From Adiantum capillus-veneris (taxonomy: Eukaryota; Streptophyta; Polypodiopsida; Polypodiales; Pteridaceae), in the NCBI GenBank assembly GCA_014529385.2, contig CM043960.1, positions 124,723,543-124,787,542 of the forward strand: a DNA stretch of 64,000 nucleotides, written 5' to 3'. The first letter of the stretch is position 1, and each line of letters opens with the position of its first letter. The notes below the pieces were generated by a model, which saw nothing but the letters and a program-made list of their open reading frames with translations, was not told where the DNA came from and made no database searches. Positions 56,374 to 64,000 of the stretch are shown here, in pieces. Both the position numbers and the translations under genes were made by a program.

Positions 56374-56790
56374 AACTTGAAAGATTACCTAGAGGTGTCA
56401 CTTGTACTCCTCAAGATAATTTGAGTGGCCTGAAGATTTTTGTCCATCGTGAGTTTGAATGCGGTTGGAGCATTTTTCACGCCAAAACTTGTGACTTATC
56501 AAATAGATCTTCTACCTGCGGCACGAGAAATCTTTTTTTTTATAGTGATCGTATTTACTGCTCTATAGTCGACACACATGTGATATGTGTCATCTTTCTT
56601 TTGCACTAAAAGTACCGGTGAATAGAATGGAGAGGAGTTAGGCCTCACCATCCCTTTTTCCACCAATTCACACACTTGCCTCATGATCTCCTCTTGTTGA
56701 GCTTGTGAAACTCAATAAGGAGGTTTATTAGGCGGTGAGCTTCCTAGTAGAAGCTCTATTGCATGGTCATCATCCCCTCGTTTTGGAGGT
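56374..56790 (-). pseudogene. RT N-terminal part with core deletion
   Basis: [34 protein letters not shown] is followed within a few residues by sequence that belongs after the catalytic centre. About 100 residues, including Y-x-DD, are gone. Confidence 0.8.
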
Positions 56791-57480
56791 AGCTCACTAG
56801 GGATATCATCAATGAAAACATCTTGGAATCCATTTAGGAAATTAGAACTCTAATTCCTCTTGATTCACTTTATTGCTACTTGTGAAAACATTAGAATAAT
56901 TTAAAGATTCTCTAATAAAAATCATATACGCAAAAATAGAGCTTTTCATTGACTTATCAAAAGCAAGCATATTTACCAGGGATATGGTGTTCCCCGACTC
57001 ATTAGAATCTATGTACATGCTCTTTTCCCTGTAGAGGTGAAATAGATTCTCCTTTCAGGGAACTTCATGTTGGCAGCCATGTGGTTGAACCATGGTGCCC
57101 CTAGGATAGCATTCTCGTGTTGGAGAGGAGAGATAAAAAAGTCTTCTTTGTCGACATAGCTTTTGACATGAAGCCTCAACTTCCCAATCAAGGGAGTAAC
57201 GGAGGCTTGGTGTCCCTTGAAAGTAGTGTCAGCAGTTATAGTATCTCCCATCTCAAAAGCTTGAATGCCTTGGTGGCCGTTGATATGAAGTTGTGAGTAG
57301 AGCCAGGGTCAAACAAGATGAAGGTATCATGCTCCCTTACTTTTCCCCAAGCATAGGAGAGTGATGAGCCTTTGCAATGAGTATCCTCTTTTGGAGCTTC
57401 AACCATGGAAGCTCTAGGAGTGTCATTGAGTGCATTTCTTTTGGGACAAGAATGATAACCATGTCCTTGCTCCCCACACT
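56791..57480 (-). pseudogene. Protease region
   Basis: Minus strand TFILFDPGSTHNFIS (about 57270-57335) and GAPWFNHMAANMKF; frames change between them. The D-P-G site is the same as in the 4722-9423 element. Confidence 0.75.
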
Positions 57481-58721
57481 TAAAGCTTTGGGAGAGAGCT
57501 TATTTTTACCATTGTAAGATCCTTTCTCCTTGTCCTTGTTGTTGTTGTTGTTGGTGATGCCTTAGGAAGAGTTTTGAGCATTGCTCTTTCCTTTAGCTTC
57601 ATTTCAATCCTTGCTTTCCATGGGCTTGAAATTTCCTCACACCCCTTGTTGAAAATTGATCCTTGAAGCAACCATAGTGTGGTGGATGACGTTAGTGATA
57701 GTGTTAGGCCGTTGTGAGTTGCCATACTTGGCCATTTCTTCAGGTAATCTCGTACAAAATTGTTGCTTTTGTTTGGAAAAGTCTATCCTTTGAAAGACTG
57801 TAGCTTTGAGATGTAAATCCTAAAACTTGTTTACATATTTGTGGATAGACTCGTGAAGAGCAACTTCGAGATCCGCCATTCGGTAAGCACTTTGCATCGC
57901 TTGCAAGAAATTGCTTCATGATGGAACATGTAGAGTTTTCCATGTCTTTGGGGCCTCTCCGTTGCCACAAAGGCTAGCCCACCATTGCCGAGCAGATTTT
58001 GGAAGTGCATAGCTACATGGCGTAGCTTGGAGGACTCCGTGAAGCCCTCGTCTCCAAAGGCCGTATCAAATTGTTGGATGAAGGCCAATACTTTGTTGGC
58101 GGCATCGAAGGAGCCATCATAGGTGAGAAAAGAGATACTCTTTCCTCCCTCTTTGAATTTCTTGAGCTTTTGGGACCTTCGGCATGCAGGGTAAGTTTTG
58201 TGATGTCCTCTCCTCTTGTATTCTCTAGGAGAGTAACTATTGCTTCCGTCGGAAGAGGAGGAAGGTGAAGAAGAAGGAGAAGAGGGTGACCTCTTTCTTG
58301 CCTTTTTCTTCCTTTGTTTCCTCTCTTTCCTTTCGGAATGACAAGGATAAGGACTATGGGTTGAATGTTTCCTCTTGGGAGGAGTTGGCGAGAGTCTAGA
58401 CCGCCATCTTCGTGGAGCCACATCTTTAGAGGAACTCAGGGATTCACTTCTTTCTCGTTCTTTGGATTCCTCCTCTCTTAGTCTTCTTTCGGGAGTCTCA
58501 TCAAGAGGCCTCCTAAACTCTCTCTCCTCTTGGAGAGTAAGGGAAATCCCATAAGCACAAAGTTGTTGAGTAACTTTGGCTTGCAAAGTAGGGTTGCCCA
58601 TAGCTTTATGCAACCTAGTAACAAGATAATTGATAAACATGGGAGCATCATCATTAGCACCTTCATTTGTAAAATCAAAGTTATCAATGTTCATTCTACT
58701 CTCTTGGTTATTGTCAGCCAT
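57480..58721 (-). pseudogene. gag with Ser/Arg-rich insert
   Basis: Starts at ATG 58719-58721 (MADNNQESRMNIDNF). An acidic N-terminus is followed by a strongly basic Arg/Ser/Lys region (about residues 80-175), then the gag domain (GGKSISFLTYDGSFD, VLAFIQQFDTAFG, SSKLRHVAMHF). A frameshift near 58020 is followed by QWWASLCG and QAMQSAYRMADLEVAL in another frame. No knuckle is readable. Confidence 0.8.
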
Positions 58722-59122
58722 GCTAATTATACTTATGTGTTTACTTAGTGTATCCTTTGGCAATTCAAAACCTTAGTTGCTACTCCTTTTAGCCTTTGAA
58801 AATAAGTACTTAAGTATTTACACCCACGGCTAGAATTGGTTAATTATAGAGAGTAGTGGGGTGGGTCTAATATAGCAGAATTGCCAAGGGATAGCTCCTT
58901 TTAGACTTCTTATGGCTCAATAATGGTAAAGCCATAGGCAAGTCTAAAAAGACCCCATTATTAAAACCAAATCTCCCGAGGTGTGAACCATATCCCACAT
59001 AGTGGGCTCAACAAAATTGATAATAGATCCAAGTCCCACTTACCCTAATATAATTAACAAAATTAACCATTAATATACTACTTAAGGACCTCTCTTCTTA
59101 AGTAAGAAAAGAGAAACCAAAT

Positions 59123-59134
59123 GCTCTGATACCA
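59123..59134 (-). other. Primer binding site, initiator-Met tRNA type
   Basis: Minus strand TGGTATCAGAGC, one base from the LTR start at 59136. Confidence 0.9.
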
Positions 59135-59135
59135 A

Positions 59136-59890
59136 TGTAATGGGAATGGCCTATGAACTTTGAGAATAGCGGAATTAAGAGAATTAGAGTGAGCATTTTT
59201 GTGAGGTAACTTTGAGAACATAGAGGGTGAACTTAATTGATGGTAGCAACATAAACATAGTACTTAATCAACTTGGCATGAACAATACTTTTGCAAGAGA
59301 GAGAGAGTATTAGAGAACATGACAATAGTTGAGGATCGGATTTACTTGGAGCCGATCCCCCCTCCAAAAGGCATTTGTATTATAGATTCTCCCATCAAGA
59401 GAGACTTGGTACAATACAATCTTTGTGTTCCTTGTGACCCTTGTGATGCTATGAAGTTGGAAAGCTTCATGCATCACAAGCATAACATAAACTTTTCAAA
59501 AAGCATTAACTATCCTAAGCCTCAGTCCCAAGGCCTTAAACACCTTGCAAGGTGGAGAGAGCTAGCGGGGAATGAGGGTAGGGAAGAGGAAGAAGAATCA
59601 TTTATAGGAAAAAGAAATAGTTCCTCACTTATCATCACTCTTCTTGCTTAGCATAGCATAATAGCATAGTAATGAAGATGAAGAAGATGACAAGCTTAAG
59701 CATTGAAGCATGGCTCTTGGTTGGATTTGCATTCCATAGCCAAGATTGTTGGTGTAGACTCTCAACTTCTCAACAAGCTTGGAGAAGGAGATGGAGCTCT
59801 TGCACTTTGTACTTCACATAATGAGAGAGAGTGTGTGTGTGTGTGTGTGTGGGAGAGTATACCCTCCCCCCCCCCCCCCTCTCAAGCTTG

Positions 59891-59937
<47 letters not shown>

Positions 59938-60462
59938 TTATTTAATTATATCATTTGGACATGTGTCCTCTTTTTCCTCTTTGAGAGAAATAACTTAATT
60001 ATTTATTTTTATGCATCGAAATTCTCATTGGACCCCTTTAAAGCCTATCCAATAGGATTCAAGCACATCATGAGGGCCACATGTGGAGGATTTTGACATG
60101 TGTCTTTTATGCTTATCAAGTCATTTGGTTTGAATTGAACACTTCAAACACCTAGTCAATTAAACATGGAAACCGTTTATGCCTCTCGAGAGTTTATCTT
60201 TGAATTGAATACTTCAAGAACCTTAGTCATTTAAGCATGAGAATCACATCAAGTTTGGGCAAGGTTCCCACAAACACTTTAAGCACTTTAGTTAGCAAGC
60301 CGACAAGCATCTCATGCTTGGGTAGGATTCCCACCTCAAGGTCAGTCCTAGCTTGCCTAAGGTCAAAGGTCAAAGGAATTTTTAACACTAACTTTTGGAG
60401 GTCTTTAATGAAGCTAGCCCTAGGTCTTTTAAGCTCCATTAGATGCACGTTGCTCTTTGATA
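59136..60462 (-). repeat. 5' LTR of the minus-strand gypsy element
   Basis: Starts TGTAATGGGAATGG; homology to the other LTR fades at about 60462. Contains a C run (59869-59879) and a CT run (59893-59934). Confidence 0.75.
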
Positions 60463-60889
60463 GTGTTAAGTATGGAGCTTGATTTACCCCTTCTAATTTT
60501 TTGTATTAAAAATGCACATTTGTAAGGCTCGCGTTATGAGGAGAACACATCGTGCGTGAAAAAAATTACTCGCCAAAAACCAAAATTTTAACGGCCAGTC
60601 TCGAGAAAAGAGCTTTGTCGGAAAAAAAAAATTTGGTCGGAATATTATGGCCAAACGACAGTCGAAAAGTTGTCAGAAAATGATCGACCGGTTGGCCGGT
60701 GGTCGGAAGTCAATGGCCGGTGGTCGATTTCAAAGGAGGACTTGTCTTCTCAAGGGCGGCCACACATGGGCGGATTGAAGGGTCCGATTTGGACTTATCT
60801 ACACAAGGGCGGCTACACATAGCTGCCTCTCATGAGAGAGGACAACCCTTTTGGCCTATAAAAACCCTTAGTGGTCGCTAATTCGGGAG
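60463..60889. other. Stretch between two elements
   Basis: GTCGG/GCCGG-rich with repeated GGTCGGAA, GGCCGGTGGTCG and AAGGGCGGC(C/T)ACACAT phrases, and a CTATAAAAACCC box at about 60859. No ORF recognised. Confidence 0.5.
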
Positions 60890-61266
60890 CAGAGCATGGG
60901 ATCTATGTTGGTGATGAATGGCGGATTTACTTCCCCGCCCCCCTCATTTACATTGTTAGCTCCATGTTCGGAGCGAGTGGCTCTACTAAAGGTTTCCTTC
61001 AAGCAGCTAAGCACGCTCGACCCAAACCGTGGACCCATGGCATGCATGTCTTGGTTTGAGCTATCAGGATTAGGCATCGGGTAACCCTCCACGACGTCGT
61101 AGTCAGAGGAAGAGCCACTAGACGCAATATGTGGGTCCTGAGTGGTACTACCTTGGGTTCCCACTGAGGGCCTAGAGCCTAAGGTAGATAAATAATGAGT
61201 GTTTGCGTAAACAGAGACACTCTCGATGTGCTCGTCCTCTAGCACACAACCAGAGCGTAGGTGCAT
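60890..61266 (-). pseudogene. gag-like N-terminus of the truncated Tat/Athila-like element
   Basis: MHLRSGCVLEDEHIESVSVYAN and the following acidic stretch are close to 43238-43600. Open for about 125 residues, then truncated. Confidence 0.8.
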
Positions 61267-62291
61267 GTGACCTCAACACTCTAGAGGTGTTGGTGAGTGC
61301 CCGTGAAGGCCGCTCACCTAGTTTTTTATGTGTTTACAACCTTTTTTTGTATTTTTGGTCCCTTTTTTTTAATCGAGCCACGGAATATGGTGTATGATAG
61401 CTCAAAACGAGCTCTTGGCTAGAGGGACGGGCCATGCTTTACAACGCCTGATTCGGTTACGTATAGCCCTCGGAATCCTAAAACTAGTCTTTTCCTAGGT
61501 GGGGAGAGGACTAGAATTAGTAAGTCCAAAGGGTGAGTGTGAAGGGGATGGTGGAGGACTTGAGGAACTTGTCCCACATGCCCTCCCTTCACTTGAGATC
61601 CTAGTCTTTATATATAAGGTAGTGTGAGTAGTATATCATAAAACTGAGGACTGACACTTGGGCTCGGGCTCAGGCTGGGGCTCGGGGGAATGATTTTGAT
61701 CCCTTTCTTTTAGGATAAGCCTTGGTTTTTTAAAATTTAATTTTCAAAATTGTTTTTTGTCTCAATATTCCCAAGCGTTTTTTATTATTTATTTTGTTAA
61801 ATTTTTATTAAAAAATCATTTTTTTTTCCTGAGGATAATGTGGCCGCGTGGACACCGACCTTCCATGCGCACAGAGCAGCTCCTAGGAGCTATGTCTAAC
61901 CCCCTTGTAGCTAATTAACAGCTAATTAACTGTCTAACATAAAATTGCACACTCACACACAGTCAACTCTGTTGCTCACTGTCTACTTTACTTCTCACTG
62001 TCTACACTCACTAACAACTCTACTAACTCCTGCACAATACATATCTTGCAAAACTAACCAAAACACGCACACTGCAACACTAATAGAGCTTACAACCACC
62101 AACAAAATCTGACAAAAACCTGCTTAAACTGCACATTACAGTCACTTAACAGTAGTTAACAAAAAACATGCTCATCTGCCTATTGTAGCCACTTAACAGT
62201 TCTCACAGAACTCAACAAAAAGCATAAAAATAGATGGAAGAAAGACTTCCAGAGGTAGCACTGAGTGCTCCTCAAGCTTAATGCAAGGCTG
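61267..62291 (-). other. Leader region of the truncated element
   Basis: Low-complexity and non-coding; shares GAGCTATCA-type phrases with the leader at 42485-43237. Many ACTAAC/CTGTC repeats at 61900-62180. Confidence 0.6.
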
Positions 62292-62309
62292 TCCCTGGCA
62301 ACGGCACCA
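62292..62309 (-). other. Primer binding site, Asp-tRNA-like
   Basis: Minus strand TGGTGCCGTTGCCAGGGA, differing by one base from the site at 42467. Confidence 0.85.
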
Positions 62310-62313
62310 AAAA

Positions 62314-62539
62314 TGTACGCTTTGCCGTACGTGTTGAAGGCTGGGAACTTGCATGTGCATTGTGTGCGAGCCTCGAAAGGCTGCAAACACACAACTAGAG
62401 AGTCCTAGCAAGCTCAAAGAACAATGGTGTGTCACTCACCTCTCAATGCTTCCATCGTGCAGGACCTGTGCTGTGAAGAAGAAGGAGTTGCCACCAATGC
62501 CACGCTCTACCGCCTCGCCGCTGCCAATGCCGCCGCAAT

Positions 62540-62634
<95 letters not shown>

Positions 62635-62934
62635 ACACACACACATACACGAAGAAGAAGGAGACAGAGATGGAGCAAGAGCACTTCTTAGCTTACACCT
62701 CAGAGAATGAGGATTTTTAGGTCAAATGGACCTTTTATAAGAGTTTGGCCCATTCACACATGGGCGCCCACAATGGTCGGTTGTTATACAAATATTGTAA
62801 AAATAAGATAAGTGGTGCGCCTCTCATCGGTGATCACCTACACACCTCTTGGACCGACAAGCCCGACCCATGCCTCTATCAAATAAATATCACGATGTCC
62901 GTTGTAGGTGATAGGGTGTCCGTGAGGGTTAACA
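62314..62934 (-). repeat. 5' LTR of the truncated Tat/Athila-like element
   Basis: 621 bp, TGTACGC ... GGTTAACA on the plus strand, with a CT run of about 43 units (62543-62628). Confidence 0.85.
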
Positions 62935-64000
62935 AAGGTCGAATCCAGCTAAAGTTGAAGCTATCCAAAAGATGAAGGAAACGTGCTCTTTGGTTACTGA
63001 AGTTCGTCGGTTTTTGGATACATGTGTATCCTATCTTATTTGGCTGCCACATTTTGCTCATGTTGCAAAAGTGCTTTATCAACTGCTGAGAAAAGGTAAG
63101 AGATTTGTTTGGGAAGAAGTTCACACACAAGCTATCAAGAAGTTAAAGAAGATGCTTCTCAAGGCTCCTACCTTGAGGAAAGTTGACTACAAATGTGGAA
63201 GGCCAGTAATTTTAATAGTTGACACTAGCCCGACAGGTATTGGGTAGGCTATAGGTCAAGATGATGATGAAGGACATAGGTATGCAGTTCAATTTGGAGC
63301 AAAGGTGCTCAATGCTCGTCAACAAGGTTACTCACAGGTTAAGAGAGAACTTTGGGGCATTGCTACTACTCTAAGGTCTCATAAAGAATATTTTATTGGA
63401 TCGTGGTAGAGACAGATTGCTTGCCCCACTTATAGAAATGATTGCAAATTGCTCTACTCCGGATATTGCTATGCTACAATTGATAGCCTATATTAAGTCT
63501 CTTAACCCTGAATTTTGTCATATTGCAGGCAGAGATAATCCTGTTGTTGATATGTTATCAAGAGCTAGGTTTGAAGATGAAGAAGAGATGCTGACCACAA
63601 GTGATGATGTTGGCATGAAGTTCTACATGTCTTCTTATCTACATGTAAATTGTGGTAACATTTCTCATATTTTTGAGGTATTTTCTGAGGAGTTCTATGA
63701 TGGAGAGTGGCTTTTTATCAGTTGCTACCTTGACACTCTTACTAAGCATGAAGGGTGGACGGATCAAGAGTATAAAAGGATCAGAAAGAAGGCTTACGGC
63801 TATTTTCTGAAGGATGGACATTTATGGAAGCAAACAAAGAGCCCTAGAGGGGTACCACAATGGGTTGTTTGTGATAAAGAGACTCAACAGCAGGTTATCA
63901 AAGAATTTCATGAAAGTTTATGGGCTGGACACAGAGGAGTCTGGGCAACTTTTGTCAAGATTAAGGATCGTTATTGGTGGAAAGATATATATAAAAATGT
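62935..64000 (+). pseudogene. Ty3/gypsy pol fragment: RT end, RNase H, integrase zinc domain
   Basis: Begins inside pol at RIQPAKVEAIQKM, the RT thumb/connection phrase, directly at the LTR border. RNase H-like: FVWEEVHTQAIKKLKK, VILIVDTSPTGIG (stop after), KVLNARQQGYSQVKRELWGI, FCHIAGRDNPVVDMLSRARF. Then LKDGHLWKQ and the integrase FHESLWAGHRGVWATFVKIKDRYWW at the window edge. Two frame changes and at least one stop. The RNase H motifs are unlike the other gypsy elements here, so it is a separate lineage. Confidence 0.8.

Larger units (their letters stand above)
53001..60462 (-). mobile_element. Ty3/gypsy element, minus strand, with long LTRs
   Basis: Two long direct repeats (53001 to about 54685, 59136 to about 60462) enclose, on the minus strand, a Met-initiator primer site, gag, protease, RT, RNase H and integrase relics. 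The left border TGTAATGAGAATGG / TGTAATGGGAATGG is sharp; the right borders of both LTRs are approximate. No target duplication could be confirmed. Gag and pol resemble the 4722-9423 element (FDPG protease, CDACG RNase H) but are more decayed. Confidence 0.85.
60890..62934 (-). mobile_element. 5' part of a Tat/Athila-like element, minus strand
   Basis: Minus strand order: LTR (62934 to 62314), primer site (62309-62292), leader, gag N-terminus ending at about 60890. The LTR start TGTTAACCCTCACGGACAC and the gag opening match the 41862-52731 element. Everything 3' of the gag start is missing. Confidence 0.85.

Overview
This window looks like a piece of a large, repeat-choked land-plant nuclear genome. 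Nearly everything that can be recognised is LTR-retrotransposon sequence: Ty3/gypsy chromovirus-like, Ty3/gypsy Tat/Athila-like, Ty1/copia, and non-autonomous LTR families. Only one host-gene segment was found, an ataxin-10-like first exon at 39315-39912 on the minus strand. The organism cannot be named from the sequence. Initiator-Met primer binding sites, Tat/Athila-type elements and deep nesting point to a plant; a seed-free plant such as a fern would fit, but that is a guess.

Layout. 1-4721: plus-strand chromovirus with broken gag-pol and a 3' LTR. 4722-9423: minus-strand chromovirus of a related family, with its own 5' LTR, apparently cut by the first element. 9424-12633: gene-poor, with a solo LTR (11097-11749, target duplication CTTCT). 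12634-28722: a cluster of a ~1.1 kb LTR family (copies A, B, E, F, G) whose transcribed part is full of CAGCGTTTT-type motifs. Two complete insertions lie in it: element C (14831-20542, 153-bp LTRs, no recognisable coding capacity, duplication GTTTG) and element D (20575-24796, gag-protease only, duplication GAATG). An unfamiliar ORF at 26057-27118 belongs to the A-G family. 28723-38331: a second, minus-strand copy of that ORF family, split by an LTR fragment (29079-29520) and by a complete Ty1/copia element (29754-37379, duplication CCATG), which itself carries a solo LTR (33469-35381, duplication CTCTT).

38332-41308: gypsy remnants, the ataxin-10-like exon, a tRNA-like/SINE-like sequence and an AG microsatellite. 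41309-53000: a copia 3' end whose LTR was split by a complete 10.9 kb Tat/Athila-like element (41862-52731, duplication TGGCC). That element has a retropepsin-like domain before RT, a second retropepsin-like domain after integrase, and a 3' ORF behind its own TATA-like box. 53001-60462: minus-strand gypsy element with long LTRs and an RT core deletion. 60890-62934: 5' part of a minus-strand relative of the Tat/Athila-like element, sitting in a plus-strand gypsy pol (62935-64000) of another lineage.

Almost no ORF is intact, so none of these elements should be assumed mobile today. The most useful results are five exact 5-bp target duplications, which fix element borders and give a relative insertion order, plus the odd domain order of the 41862-52731 element, the gag-protease-only element D, and the pol-less LTR family with its own ORF.
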